Source: Chitinophaga sp. HK235
Lineage (GTDB): Bacteria > Bacteroidota > Bacteroidia > Chitinophagales > Chitinophagaceae
NCBI RefSeq assembly: GCF_018255755.1
Contig: NZ_CP073766.1
Coordinates: 682,001-746,000, forward strand
Reading direction: 5' to 3'
Length of the DNA: 64,000 bases
The notes beneath the pieces were generated by a model that saw nothing but the letters and a program-made list of their open reading frames with translations, had not been told where the DNA came from and searched no databases. Below, one piece after another: positions 8,052 through 17,407 of this stretch. Position 1 is the first letter of the stretch. Each line of letters begins with the position of its first letter. The position numbers were made by a program, and so were the translations under genes.

Positions 8052-10472
8052 ATGCACGAACAGATTAAATCTTTTTCCGCGATAGCATTGGCATTTGCCC
8101 TGACAGGCAGCTCCGCTATGGCACAGAAACAGTCGCCTATTTACCGGCAGGGCTGGATAGACTTTAACAAAAACGGTAAAAAAGACATCTTTGAAGATCC
8201 CGCACAGCCGGTGGAAAACCGGGTGGCCGATCTGCTCTCGCAGATGACACTGGACGAAAAGACCTGCCAGATGGCAACACTTTACGGCTATGGCCGGGTG
8301 CTGAAAGATGAAATGCCTGCTCCCGAATGGAACAACAAAGTGTGGAAAGACGGGATCGCCAACATCGATGAGGAACTTAACAGCCTTCCGTTCAATAAAA
8401 AGGCCCAAACCCAGTGGTCTTTCCCCTATAGCAAACACACGGCCGCCATCAACACCGTTCAGCGCTGGTTTATAGAAGAAACCAGGCTGGGTATTCCGGT
8501 TGACTTCACTAATGAAGCCATCCACGGCCTCTGCCACGACAGGGCCACACCTTTCTGTGCCCCCATCGGCATCGGCAGCACCTGGAACAAAGCACTGGTG
8601 TCCCGGGCCGGACATATCGCCGGCCGCGAAGCCAGGCTGCTGGGATATACCAATATATATGTCCCTATCCTGGACCCTGCCCGCGATCCCCGCTGGGGCA
8701 GGGTAGTAGAGTGTTATGGCGAAGATCCTTTCCTCATTGCGGAGCTGGGCAAACAGATGACCCTGGGTGTACAAAGTGAAGGGGTGGCGGCCACACTCAA
8801 ACACTACGCCGTATATAGCGTGCCCAAAGGAGGCCGGGATGGCAATGCCCGTACCGACCCGCACGTAGCCCCACGCGAAATGCATCAGATTTACCTGTAT
8901 CCCTTCCGCCGTGTAATACAGGAAGCCCATCCAATGGGTGTCATGAGCAGCTACAATGACTGGGACGGAGAACCTGTGACCGGCAGCTATTATTTCCTGA
9001 CACAGCTGCTGCGGAAGGAATTTGGTTTCGATGGATATGTTGTTTCCGACAGTGAAGCGGTAGAATACCTCTTCAGCAAACACCATGTGGCAGCCGATTA
9101 TAAGGATGCTGTATGGCAGGCGGTGGAAGCCGGACTGAACGTACGTACCAACTTCACCCCGCCGGAAGACTTTATCACGCCTCTCCGGGAGCTGGTGAAG
9201 GAAGGCCAGTTGTCTATGAAAACGCTCGACAGCCGTGTGGCGGATGTATTACGGGTGAAGTTCAGACTGGGGCTGTTTGATAAGCCTTATGCAGATCCCA
9301 GACTGGCTGACAAAGGTGTACACACAACTGATGACGAAGCCTTTGCCCTGCAACTGAACCGCGAATCCCTGGTGCTGCTTAAAAATGAAAAAGAAACATT
9401 ACCTCTGGATAAAAAACAACTCAAAAATATCCTCGTTACGGGTCCGCTGGCGGCTGCCTCTACCCATGCTATCAGTCGCTATGGTCCTTCCAATAATCCT
9501 GTTACCACTGTGCTGGACGGTATCCGTCAGCAGGCAGGCAAGGAGGTGAATGTGATGTATGCTAAAGGATGTGATATCGTGAATCCGGGATGGCCAGGTA
9601 CGGAAATCGTTCCTACACCGTTGGATGCCAGCGAACAGGCGACTATCGCGGAAGCGGTGGAAATGGCCCGTAAGTCAGATGTGGTTATTGCTGTGGTGGG
9701 CGAGGATGAAAAAAGAGTGGGAGAGAGTCTCTCCCGCACTGATCTCTCACTGCCCGGCAGACAACTGCAGTTGCTGCAGGCCCTCCATGCTACCGGTAAA
9801 CCGGTAATAGCAGTGCTAATCAATGGACAACCGCTGACGATTAACTGGGAGCAGCAAAACCTGCCTGCTATTCTGGAAGCCTGGTTCCCCGGCCCTCAGG
9901 GCGGTACTGCCATCGCAGAAACACTTTTCGGTGATTACAACCCTGGTGGCCGTTTGTCTGTCACCTTCCCCAAATCGCTGGGGCAGATAGAACTCAACTT
10001 TCCCTTCAAACCCGGTTCACATGCGGACCAGCCATCATCTGGTAATAATGGTTTTGGCCGCACCAGTGTAAATGGTGCCCTGTATCCCTTCGGCTATGGT
10101 CTCAGTTATACCTCCTTCACGTACAGCAATCTGGTGGTGTCTCCTGAAAAACAACGTTCACAGGGAGATATTCAGGTAAGTGTGGAGGTAACTAATACGG
10201 GCAAACGAAAAGGTGATGAAGTGGTGCAACTCTATGTTAAAGACAAAGTAAGCAGCGTGACAACCTATGTAATGCAACTGCGCGGTTTTGAGCGGATCTC
10301 TCTGGGACCGGGAGAAAAGAAAACTGTCAACTTTACACTCCATCCGGAACACCTGGCCCTACTGGACAAAAATATGAACTACACCGTGGAGCCGGGCGAG
10401 TTTGAGGTCTTGATTGGTAGTTCCTCGGAAGACATCAGACTGCGTAAGAACTTTTTAATTGCGCAGGACTAA
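8052..10472 (+). CDS. Glycoside hydrolase family 3 beta-glycosidase
   Basis: The enzyme has 806 residues with a signal peptide (about residues 1-24, ending SSAMAQ), so it is exported. Family GH3 enzymes cleave beta-linked glucose, xylose or similar residues from non-reducing ends. The N-terminal barrel carries the catalytic Asp333 (in YVVSDSEAV). The C-terminal sandwich domain follows (GEDEKRVGESLSRTDLSLPG near residue 550), then a fibronectin-III-like domain at about 700-800. A motif DFNKNGKKDIFEDP at about residues 37-50, common in periplasmic GH3 enzymes of Bacteroidota, resembles a calcium-loop. Substrate (glucoside or xyloside) is not decided by sequence. It stands alone, not inside the Sus locus. 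Confidence 0.9.
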   Translation: MHEQIKSFSAIALAFALTGSSAMAQKQSPIYRQGWIDFNKNGKKDIFEDPAQPVENRVADLLSQMTLDEKTCQMATLYGYGRVLKDEMPAPEWNNKVWKDGIANIDEELNSLPFNKKAQTQWSFPYSKHTAAINTVQRWFIEETRLGIPVDFTNEAIHGLCHDRATPFCAPIGIGSTWNKALVSRAGHIAGREARLLGYTNIYVPILDPARDPRWGRVVECYGEDPFLIAELGKQMTLGVQSEGVAATLKHYAVYSVPKGGRDGNARTDPHVAPREMHQIYLYPFRRVIQEAHPMGVMSSYNDWDGEPVTGSYYFLTQLLRKEFGFDGYVVSDSEAVEYLFSKHHVAADYKDAVWQAVEAGLNVRTNFTPPEDFITPLRELVKEGQLSMKTLDSRVADVLRVKFRLGLFDKPYADPRLADKGVHTTDDEAFALQLNRESLVLLKNEKETLPLDKKQLKNILVTGPLAAASTHAISRYGPSNNPVTTVLDGIRQQAGKEVNVMYAKGCDIVNPGWPGTEIVPTPLDASEQATIAEAVEMARKSDVVIAVVGEDEKRVGESLSRTDLSLPGRQLQLLQALHATGKPVIAVLINGQPLTINWEQQNLPAILEAWFPGPQGGTAIAETLFGDYNPGGRLSVTFPKSLGQIELNFPFKPGSHADQPSSGNNGFGRTSVNGALYPFGYGLSYTSFTYSNLVVSPEKQRSQGDIQVSVEVTNTGKRKGDEVVQLYVKDKVSSVTTYVMQLRGFERISLGPGEKKTVNFTLHPEHLALLDKNMNYTVEPGEFEVLIGSSSEDIRLRKNFLIAQD

Positions 10473-10484
10473 GTAATACTAAGT

Positions 10485-10551
10485 GATCAGCAGGATTATC
10501 CGGTGATTATCATCTTTCCCTTAATAATCCTGTAAAATAATCCTGCTGATC
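10485..10551. terminator. Long-stem palindrome after GH3 gene
   Basis: GATCAGCAGGATTAT at 10485-10499 pairs perfectly with ATAATCCTGCTGATC at 10537-10551 (15 bp). The 37-nt loop carries a further partial copy of the arm (TTAATAATCCTG at 10521-10532). It sits 12 nt after the GH3 stop. There is no T run, so it may be a processing or stability hairpin rather than a classical terminator. Confidence 0.6.
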
Positions 10552-10612
10552 TTATCTTCCCGTGTATTCGTGCCCGTAATTTATTATATTGCCACCCCAA
10601 AACACCTTCCCT

Positions 10613-12091
10613 ATGAAAAGATTAGCAAGTATGTTAATCCTTTTGCCTTTGATGGCATGCTTTTCATGTAATACCAATAACGGTCATGCCACTACGGAAG
10701 AGCATGCAGATACGGTCAGAACAGTACCTTTTAATTTTCAGGCGTGGTCCAAAGCCCTGAAGATGATGGAGAAGCCAATCGATATTTATTCCCTGGAAGA
10801 TGTTACCAATAACCCTGGTCCCTTTGCCGCTGGCGGCTTTAAAAAAATCTCTGCCGGCATACTTTCCCGAAGTAAAAGTTATATGGCCGTAATCGCCTGG
10901 TGTGAAACAAAAGAGAAGGAATCTGGTTCTGTTACCCTGTTGCTCACTTATACACCCGATGGTAAAGAAATTGCCAGGCAGGAAATAGGCCGCGAAAAAC
11001 AGGAGACCCGCGAAGATGAGTCCAATTACCTGCACAAATGGCCGGAGATAAAAAATGACTCTATTGTACTGGTGAAAGAGATCTGGTATACTGTCCGGAA
11101 AGGTGGGGACAATTCCGGCGAAAACAAGGCGAGGATGAAACAGTATAAGATAAGCCAGCAGGGCGAGGTGACAGTTATTCCGCAGGAAACGGAATCTTTC
11201 GAAGCATTCGCCGGACGTTTTAATATGCTGACGACCCCGTTAAACATCACCATGCCGGACCTGGCCCAGCTAAAGCCCCTGTCGCTGCTTACGCCTTACT
11301 ATGACTTCAGCGGTGTACTTTATTTTAATGATATCAGATTTTACCATTATGGTAAGATCCCATTGCCAGGTAAAAGGGTTTACCTCCTTTATGCCGCCGC
11401 GCAGATGTATGGGGATGAAGCAGAGATGGATTCTACTGTACAGTTGATTGCCTACACATCTGACGGAAAGGAAACCGACCGGGTACGGCTCAATGGAATT
11501 TATGCTTCGGAAGGTCTCTATGATGCCAGTAAAAATGCCACCATTGCTGCCGATGGTACCATCAGTGTAACGGAGGAGTCCAATGAGGACCAGATGGGGG
11601 ATGTCTTTTATTTTTCATCAATGGTGTCGGATAAGGTTATTTACAAACCCAATGAGGAAGGGAAACTGGTACGGGAGTTAAAAGCCAGAGAATACAACAG
11701 TAGTGATTTCTCAACGACAAATCTGAAGGAGATGCTGGTTTCCAGGAGAAAGGATGTGGACAAGCCTGATACGGAGCTTGACCAGCCTTTGTTTACGATC
11801 CCTCAGGAAAAAAACATGTATGTACGGGTGCATGTTTATGATAATGGTCAGGAACAACTGGTAGAGTTGTATACTGTAGATACTGAATTGCACGTGCTGG
11901 ATCATCACATAATATACAATACGCTGAAAAACGTGTCTTACGAGAAAGCATCGGCAAAAGATAAAACTACTATCGAAGGAGAGTCAGATCCCGACCCTGA
12001 TAAAAAGGCGTTGTTAAAAGGCCCTGCTACTATTCGCCTCAAAGATAAAACACTGCTGATAACGCCGGAAGGCAAATTTCAGGTGCAATAG
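10613..12091 (+). CDS. Hypothetical lipoprotein (intact copy of tandem pair)
   Basis: The protein has 492 residues from the ATG at 10613 (an in-frame TTG lies at 10589). A lipoprotein signal MKRLASMLILLPLMACFSC gives a lipidated Cys19. I do not recognise a family; the rest is a mixed beta/alpha periplasmic or outer-membrane protein. Motifs shared with the next gene are NNPGPFA, LLLTYTPDGKEI, FYHYGKI-LPGK, the TVQLIAYTSDGKETDR stretch and a C-terminal KTLLITPEGKF. The internal repetition of Y(T/S)xDGKE suggests two related halves (about residues 45-230 and 230-490). The next gene is a shortened, broken paralogue. Confidence 0.6.
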   Translation: MKRLASMLILLPLMACFSCNTNNGHATTEEHADTVRTVPFNFQAWSKALKMMEKPIDIYSLEDVTNNPGPFAAGGFKKISAGILSRSKSYMAVIAWCETKEKESGSVTLLLTYTPDGKEIARQEIGREKQETREDESNYLHKWPEIKNDSIVLVKEIWYTVRKGGDNSGENKARMKQYKISQQGEVTVIPQETESFEAFAGRFNMLTTPLNITMPDLAQLKPLSLLTPYYDFSGVLYFNDIRFYHYGKIPLPGKRVYLLYAAAQMYGDEAEMDSTVQLIAYTSDGKETDRVRLNGIYASEGLYDASKNATIAADGTISVTEESNEDQMGDVFYFSSMVSDKVIYKPNEEGKLVRELKAREYNSSDFSTTNLKEMLVSRRKDVDKPDTELDQPLFTIPQEKNMYVRVHVYDNGQEQLVELYTVDTELHVLDHHIIYNTLKNVSYEKASAKDKTTIEGESDPDPDKKALLKGPATIRLKDKTLLITPEGKFQVQ

Positions 12092-12102
12092 TATCAATAC
12101 AC

Positions 12103-12564
12103 ATGAAACATTTTAGTGGGTTACTGGCTGTGTTATTGTTCTTTGCCTGCAATACCCGCAATACAGAACAAAATGGTACAGCGTCGGATGTTCAAACAGT
12201 ATCGCCTGTATTGGTAAAGGCCTGGTTAAAAAGACTGCCTGTTATAAAATTACAGGATGGCAATATTGTTCCACCGAGGTTAATTGATAATCCAGGCCCT
12301 TTTGCTGTGGAGAAATACGACCAGTTGGCCGCGGGCATTTTGCTGGGTAGACACAGTTTTATTCCGGTTATCGTCTCGTATGTTTATTCCTGTGGAAAAG
12401 GCAGTGATTGTCAAAAAACACTGCTGATTTCCTATACACCTGAAGGAAAGGAAATAGGAAGAGAGGAGGTGGGTATTTACCTGTTGGAAAAAACGATTGG
12501 AATGTATCCCGGATATTACCCGTTTGAAAAGAGTGTGCAGATTAACACCCTGGCTTGCCTATAA
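12103..12564 (+). pseudogene. N-terminal fragment of broken lipoprotein paralogue
   Basis: The fragment has 153 codons. It starts with a lipoprotein signal (MKHFSGLLAVLLFFAC) and matches the intact upstream gene through NPGPFAVEKYDQLAAGIL and LLISYTPEGKEIGREE. Around 12535-12545 the frame is lost: the homology (RLTPWLAY, matching LLTPYYDF upstream) continues in the next frame. In addition roughly 100 residues present in the intact copy are missing between GREE and the shift, so a deletion and a frameshift are both needed to explain it. It starts only 11 nt after the intact copy, which marks a tandem duplication. Confidence 0.6.
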
Positions 12565-13363
12565 AGAAGTAATTGATTTTGATCCGCTGGATATCTATCA
12601 TTACGGAAAAATAATACTTCCCGGAAAATCATTCCTGTTATTGTACGCCTATAATAAATCACTATTAAATGGTGAGATGCAGGACACGACTGTACAGTTG
12701 GTAGCCTGTTCCCCTGATGGAAAAGAGACGGACCGGATTAACCTGTATACGACCACACATGATGAAGATTACGTGTTTCGTTCATACGATGCTGTTAACC
12801 ATGAAGATGGCAGTGCAACTGTGAATGAAACAGCATCCCCTGAGGAAGGCTCGTCTATATTGGACCCGAAAAGTAAGTTACTACGGAAGATTACCTATCA
12901 TGTAGACGGGAATGGAAAATTCCGGGCAGCCATCAACGAGATGACCTATACAAGCCCTTCTTTCTCCGCGGAAGGGATCAGGAGGGCATTCCATACTTTT
13001 CTTAAAATGGAATCAGAAGAAAGTTTTGAAGAGGTCATTCAGGGACCGGATTTTAATACGATGCTGTTTGATGCTAGCTTTAGTGTCTCCAACAAGATAG
13101 AGGTATGGGTACATTTTTATCAGAATAACGGAGCACAGCTGGCAGAGTTGTATATCATTGGGGCAGATAAGAAGATTACAGACCGTTATGTGATGTATAA
13201 AAATCTCAGTGAAGCAGACTTTCAGCTTGTTTGTGCCAGGGATGAACCAGGACAACGGCATGATAACGCTGCTGCCAGCAGTATACTTTCCGGTTCAGCG
13301 AAGATATTAACAGAGGATAAGACACTGCAGATAACGCCGGAGGGTAAGTTCCGGGAACAATAA
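12497..13363 (+). pseudogene. C-terminal fragment of broken lipoprotein paralogue
   Basis: This is an open frame, shifted by one base from the preceding fragment, carrying the rest of the paralogue. It contains IYHYGKIILPGKSF, TVQLVACSPDGKETDR, and a C-terminal KTLQITPEGKF, each with a clear counterpart in the intact gene at 10613-12091. It has no signal peptide of its own and only a TTG for a start, so it is probably not translated as a separate exported protein. Most likely it is the remains of one gene spanning 12103-13363. A sequencing error could account for the shift but not for the missing block. Confidence 0.6.
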
Positions 13364-13383
13364 ACGCTTTTCTTTAAGCTGAT

Positions 13384-13432
13384 GCGGGCCAAGGGAGGAA
13401 AGGATGACAACCTCTTTCCGTCTTTGGCCCGC
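13384..13432. other. GC-rich stem-loop upstream of acyl-CoA dehydrogenase
   Basis: GCGGGCCAA at 13384-13392 pairs with TTGGCCCGC at 13424-13432, and inside it GGAAAGG pairs with the CTTTCC part of 13411-13419. No T run follows on either strand, so it resembles a leader structure or weak terminator of the broken lipoprotein gene. It ends 30 nt before the ATG at 13463. Confidence 0.5.
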
Positions 13433-13462
13433 AATTCGTATTTTCACATAAAACCATGTAGT

Positions 13463-14821
13463 ATGTCCGGAACGTTTTCAAAATTGAAGAATGCCTATCA
13501 TCTGCTGAAGAGCATCGATTTCAAAATGCTGGCGAAACTGTCTGAGAAGGTAGACCTGTCGCAGGTGATGGCTACTGTTGCCAAAATGGATGACCAGCAG
13601 TTGAATGGTTTGATGAAGATGCTGACCAGCAGAGGAGGCAAGAAAAAACTACCACCGATTGACGGGGATTTTTATGACCTGAGCAGCCGGCTGAATGCAG
13701 AAGACCGGGCGCTGCAGCTGAAGGTGCGGGCTTTTATGGAGAAGGAGATTCAGCCTATTGTTAATGAGTATTGGATGAAAGCGGAATTTCCGTTTGAAAT
13801 TATCCCGAAGTTCAGGGAGCTGAATATCTGTGGTGTTACCTATGATGGTTATGGATGTCCCAACCGTTCTTATCTGATGGAAGGGATTATTGCGATGGAA
13901 ATGGCCAGGGTGGATGCATCCATTGCTACTTTCTTTGGGGTGCAGAGTGGGTTGGCGATGGGGTCCATCTATCTGCTGGGTTCTGAAGCGCAGAAAGATG
14001 AATGGTTGCCCGGCATGCAGCAGCTGAAAACAATCGGGGCATTTGGACTTACAGAACCGGAAGTTGGTTCCGGTGCTGCCGGCGGGCTAACGACCACGGC
14101 CAAACGGGAAGGGGATACCTGGATATTGAATGGCCATAAAAAATGGATCGGCAACGCCACCTTTGCGGATGTGATCGTGATCTGGGCCAGGGATGTGGAT
14201 GATAACCAGGTGAAAGGCTTTCTGTTGCGGAAAGGTACACCGGGCTTGTCGGTAGAGAAAATGCATGATAAGATGGCCCTGCGTATTGTGCAGAATGGCC
14301 TCATCTCCATGAAAGACTGTCGCGTAGCGGAATCTGACCGCTTACAGCGGGCCAATAGCTTCAGGGATACCAGCAAGGTGCTCCGCATGACACGTGCCAG
14401 CGTGGCCTGGGAGGCAGTAGGCTGTGCCCGTGGTGCCTATGAAAACGCATTGGCGTATACCCGTAGCCGTGAACAATTCGGGAAACCGATTGCTTCCTTT
14501 CAGCTGATACAGGGGCATCTGGTGGAAATGTTGTCCAACCTCACCGCTATGCAGACGATGGTATACCGGCTGTCTGAGATACAGGATGAAGGAGGGCTGA
14601 AAGATGAACATGCCTCCCTGGCAAAAGTGTTCTGTACCCTGCGTACAAGGGATGTGGTAAGAGGGGCGAGGGAAGTAATGGGCGGAAACGGTATCCTGCT
14701 GGAATATAATGTGGCCCGTTTTGTGGCAGATGCCGAAGCTATATATTCCTACGAAGGGACAAAGGAAATCAACTCGCTGATTGTAGGCCGTGCTATTACC
14801 GGTATCAGCTCGTTTGTATAA
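13463..14821 (+). CDS. Acyl-CoA dehydrogenase, glutaryl-CoA dehydrogenase-like
   Basis: A flavoenzyme of 452 residues from the ATG at 13463; an upstream in-frame ATG at 13382 lies in the stem-loop and was rejected. The first 60 or so residues are an extra helical region (KLSEKVDLSQVMATVAKMD). The acyl-CoA dehydrogenase fold follows. FGLTEPEVGSG is the FAD/substrate loop, SREQFGKPIASFQLIQ is the C-domain signature, and YEGTKEINSLIVGRAITG holds the probable catalytic Glu. That last motif is closest to glutaryl-CoA dehydrogenases, which oxidise and decarboxylate glutaryl-CoA to crotonyl-CoA in lysine breakdown. The exact acyl substrate is inferred. It appears monocistronic, flanked by stem-loops. 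Confidence 0.85.
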   Translation: MSGTFSKLKNAYHLLKSIDFKMLAKLSEKVDLSQVMATVAKMDDQQLNGLMKMLTSRGGKKKLPPIDGDFYDLSSRLNAEDRALQLKVRAFMEKEIQPIVNEYWMKAEFPFEIIPKFRELNICGVTYDGYGCPNRSYLMEGIIAMEMARVDASIATFFGVQSGLAMGSIYLLGSEAQKDEWLPGMQQLKTIGAFGLTEPEVGSGAAGGLTTTAKREGDTWILNGHKKWIGNATFADVIVIWARDVDDNQVKGFLLRKGTPGLSVEKMHDKMALRIVQNGLISMKDCRVAESDRLQRANSFRDTSKVLRMTRASVAWEAVGCARGAYENALAYTRSREQFGKPIASFQLIQGHLVEMLSNLTAMQTMVYRLSEIQDEGGLKDEHASLAKVFCTLRTRDVVRGAREVMGGNGILLEYNVARFVADAEAIYSYEGTKEINSLIVGRAITGISSFV

Positions 14822-14847
14822 AAAATCAGAATCTTTTTTATAGATTT

Positions 14848-14878
14848 AAGGCTTTACAGGGCACGCCCGTAAAGCCTT
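14848..14878 (+). terminator. Terminator after acyl-CoA dehydrogenase
   Basis: AAGGCTTTAC at 14848-14857 pairs with GTAAAGCCTT at 14869-14878 (10 bp, extended by an inner GGGC/GCCC pairing). It lies about 25 nt after the stop codon. Confidence 0.65.
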
Positions 14879-14898
14879 CATCATTTTAAAAATCCGTT

Positions 14899-15654
14899 AT
14901 GAATCACTCGAACCGTCGAAACTTCCTTAAAAACGTTTCCCTGGGGAGCCTTGCTGCCATTAGCATCCCTCAGATAGTGTCTGCTGCTGTAGTGGCGGAT
15001 AAGATCAAAAAAGTAACTATCAAAAAAGAAGGTGTGATCCTTTTTCAGGGGGATTCCATTACAGATGTGGGCCGCAAGCGGGATGCAGCCGATCCCAACA
15101 ATGGTCAGGCACTGGGAGGCGGATATCCGCATCTGACAGCAGCTTCTCTGTTGCTGAAGCGGGCAGGCGATAACCTGAAATTTTATAACAAAGGTATCAG
15201 CGGTAATAAAGTGTATCAGCTGGCAGAACGCTGGGATACTGATTGCCTGCAACTGAAGCCCGATGTGCTCAGTATCCTGATTGGGGTCAACGATTTCTGG
15301 CATACTCTCAACGGAAACTATAAAGGTACTTCCAAAGTATACCGTGATGACTACGACAAACTGCTGGACCGCACCAAACAGGCGTTGCCTGATCTGCAGC
15401 TGATCATCGGTGAACCTTTTGCTGTAAAAGGCGTAAAGGCGGTAGATGAAAAATGGTATCCTGTTTTCAATGAATACCGTGCTGCTGCCCGTGAATTGGC
15501 AGATAAATACAAAGCAACTTTTATTCCCTACCAGGCTATTTATGATAAAGCCCAACAATCAGCTCCTGCTGTCTACTGGACACCCGATGGCGTGCATCCA
15601 AGCGTAGCGGGTGCACAGCTGATGGCCGAAGCCTGGCTGCAATGCATAAAATAA
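14899..15654 (+). CDS. Tat-exported SGNH/GDSL-family hydrolase
   Basis: The enzyme has 251 residues. The N-terminus has a twin-arginine signal (SNRRNFLKNVSLGSLAAIS), so it is exported folded. The SGNH esterase blocks are visible: FQGDSITDVG with the catalytic Ser near residue 54, the Gly of block II in NKGISGNK, the Asn of block III in IGVNDFW, and DGVHPS with the catalytic Asp and His near residues 228-231. Such enzymes remove acetyl or other acyl groups from sugars or lipids. A twin-arginine signal on an SGNH hydrolase is seen in polysaccharide-degrading Bacteroidota. It is preceded and followed by terminator-like hairpins and looks monocistronic. Confidence 0.88.
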   Translation: MNHSNRRNFLKNVSLGSLAAISIPQIVSAAVVADKIKKVTIKKEGVILFQGDSITDVGRKRDAADPNNGQALGGGYPHLTAASLLLKRAGDNLKFYNKGISGNKVYQLAERWDTDCLQLKPDVLSILIGVNDFWHTLNGNYKGTSKVYRDDYDKLLDRTKQALPDLQLIIGEPFAVKGVKAVDEKWYPVFNEYRAAARELADKYKATFIPYQAIYDKAQQSAPAVYWTPDGVHPSVAGAQLMAEAWLQCIK

Positions 15655-15675
15655 TTCCATCGTCTTCAAATCAAC

Positions 15676-15708
15676 AAAGGTGCAAAGTATCTTCAGCTTT
15701 GCGCCTTT
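15676..15708 (+). terminator. Terminator after SGNH hydrolase
   Basis: AAAGGTGCAAAG at 15676-15687 pairs with CTTTGCGCCTTT at 15697-15708 with one G-U pair, followed by GCTGTTTTTT. The arms contain the repeated unit CAAAG, so it may also belong to the family of palindromes built from short tandem repeats. Confidence 0.7.
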
Positions 15709-15824
15709 GCTGTTTTTTGTTGTGTTGTGACTTGTACCGGTTTTTTCAATTAAGTATTTCTACTGAGCGTGTAACCCCTTGCAGGTAGTAGGTTTGCATG
15801 CAATAACCCCATAAATACTTAGTC

Positions 15825-16322
15825 ATGAAAAAATCGGTTTTTAAATGGTTTGCCCCAACAATAGTGATGTTGTCCATGCTTTTGTTCACCTATTGTAAGA
15901 AAGACAAGGATACCCCTAAAGATGCTCCTTTTGGCAAAGAATTTCTCGTAGGTAAAAAATGGCAGATGACTGGCTATACCGTTAATCCTGGTATGGACGA
16001 TGGAGAAGGACATATTATTACAGATGTATACGCTGTTCTGCCAGCTTGTATGAAAGATGATTATACCGAATATTTTGCGGATGGCACCGGTGTGCAGGAT
16101 GACAGTGCTGACAAATGCGCCGGAAGCCCGCAGCGGGAGACATTCAACTGGAGCCTGAAGGCAGATGGTAGCATGGAAGGACATGCTGATGATGATTTTA
16201 CAGGAACCTATAAAGGGGAGAAAATCAATGGCAGCAGCTTTAAGGTGACGGGTACCGGATATTTTAAAGATGAACCAAATAAACAGCAAACAGTTACCCT
16301 CACTTTTGCCATTATCAAATAA
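15825..16322 (+). CDS. Small hypothetical lipoprotein, lipocalin-like
   Basis: The protein has 165 residues. Its signal is MKKSVFKWFAPTIVMLSMLL ending in FTYC, a lipobox-like Cys24. The mature part has alternating short strands with the phrase LVGKKWQMTGYTVNPG near the start and TVTLTFAI at the end, and two further cysteines (about residues 76 and 94). The opening KW-x-T/LTG pattern is that of lipocalin-like lipoproteins of Bacteroidota, in which a beta-barrel wraps a small ligand. That assignment is an inference from pattern. The gene stands alone between two hairpins. Confidence 0.6.
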   Translation: MKKSVFKWFAPTIVMLSMLLFTYCKKDKDTPKDAPFGKEFLVGKKWQMTGYTVNPGMDDGEGHIITDVYAVLPACMKDDYTEYFADGTGVQDDSADKCAGSPQRETFNWSLKADGSMEGHADDDFTGTYKGEKINGSSFKVTGTGYFKDEPNKQQTVTLTFAIIK

Positions 16323-16369
16323 AGAGTAGCAAATCGACATATAGCAAGAGGACCGGGTGCTTAAATGGC

Positions 16370-16398
16370 AGGACAGCTTCCAGAGGGGAGGCTGTCCT
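16370..16398 (+). terminator. Terminator after small lipoprotein
   Basis: AGGACAGC at 16370-16377 pairs with GCTGTCCT at 16391-16398, extended by TTCC with GGAG, and is followed by TTTT. Confidence 0.65.
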
Positions 16399-16420
16399 TT
16401 TATGTACAGGAAACATTTGT

Positions 16421-16428
16421 TACATTTG
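16421..16428 (+). promoter_or_regulatory. -7 box of the esterase promoter
   Basis: TACATTTG matches the TAnnTTTG -7 consensus and lies 21 nt before the ATG at 16450. The -33 element is poor (CTTT at the expected distance, in the terminator T run). Confidence 0.45.
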
Positions 16429-16449
16429 TTGAGACCCAAATTTCCCGTT

Positions 16450-17298
16450 ATGAAACAGCTCTTTACCTTCATCCTGATATTTACGCAGTACGTTATGGTC
16501 TATGCTCAACAGAAAGAAAAGATACATCTGTGGCCCGGTGCCGTGCCTGGGGAAACAAATGCCCGACATCCGGCCGTTGTTACACCGGATGGCAGCAGGA
16601 ATGTAGTTAGGCTGACAGATGTGACCGATCCGGTACTGGAAGTATATCCAGCCACCGGAGCACATCGTACAGGCGTTGGCGTAGTCGTATGCCCCGGTGG
16701 GGGATACAATATCCTGGCCATCAACCTGGAAGGCTATGAAATTGCTGCCTGGCTCAATAAGCTGGGTTATACTGCCTTTGTATTACAATACCGGGTGCCC
16801 GGGAAAGAAGCCGGCGCATTGCAGGATGCGCAACGGGCGATACGTGTGGTACGCAGCCGCGCCGCTACCTGGGGGCTGGACCCGGAAAAAATTGGTATGA
16901 TGGGCTTTTCTGCTGGTGGTAGCCTTACCGCCAGAGCTGCTACCCTATATAACGTACAAACCTATACGCCGGTAGACAAGGCCGATTCGTTATCTGCCCG
17001 CCCGGCATTTGGTATGCTCATCTATCCGGCTTATCTCGATAAGGGAGAAGGGCGTAAACTCACTCCAGAGCTGGCCGTCAACAAACAAACACCTCCCATG
17101 TTTATTTTCGCTACTGCTGATGATACCTATGGCAACAGTGCGCTCGTAATGGCTGGCGCTATGCGGGATGCAGGCGTACCGGCTGAGCTGCATTTCTATG
17201 CCAAAGGCGGACACGGCTATGGACTTCGTCCGGGCAATACGGCTGCGGAGATATGGCCCGTACTGGCCGCCAAATGGATGCAACAGGTAATCCCATGA
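16450..17298 (+). CDS. Secreted alpha/beta hydrolase, acetyl-xylan-esterase-like
   Basis: The enzyme has 282 residues from the ATG at 16450; two in-frame upstream ATGs lie before or beside the promoter and were rejected. A signal peptide (MKQLFTFILIFTQYVMVYAQ) is followed by a mature protein with CPGGGYNILA (oxyanion region), the nucleophile elbow GFSAGGS (Ser about residue 157), a likely Asp in ATADDTYG and the catalytic His in GGHGYGL. This is the BD-FAE/acetyl esterase type found in carbohydrate-degrading Bacteroidota, acting on acetylated or feruloylated xylan. Together with the SGNH enzyme upstream it suggests export of de-acylating activities, though no xylanase is present. Confidence 0.82.
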   Translation: MKQLFTFILIFTQYVMVYAQQKEKIHLWPGAVPGETNARHPAVVTPDGSRNVVRLTDVTDPVLEVYPATGAHRTGVGVVVCPGGGYNILAINLEGYEIAAWLNKLGYTAFVLQYRVPGKEAGALQDAQRAIRVVRSRAATWGLDPEKIGMMGFSAGGSLTARAATLYNVQTYTPVDKADSLSARPAFGMLIYPAYLDKGEGRKLTPELAVNKQTPPMFIFATADDTYGNSALVMAGAMRDAGVPAELHFYAKGGHGYGLRPGNTAAEIWPVLAAKWMQQVIP

Positions 17299-17407
17299 TA
17301 TAATCATGTAAATCTTTCCAGGGATTATATAAATTTTCCTGCTATGTAATCGGCAATTTTACAACAATTAAACTATACAGTTGTAATACCTAAAACCGGT
17401 TATCGCT

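Noticed and set aside
7929..9086. Long minus-strand open frame of 385 codons opposite the GH3 gene
   Set aside because: It is antisense to a fully recognisable GH3 enzyme, has Cys/His/Phe-rich composition and no family resemblance; it is a frame shadow.
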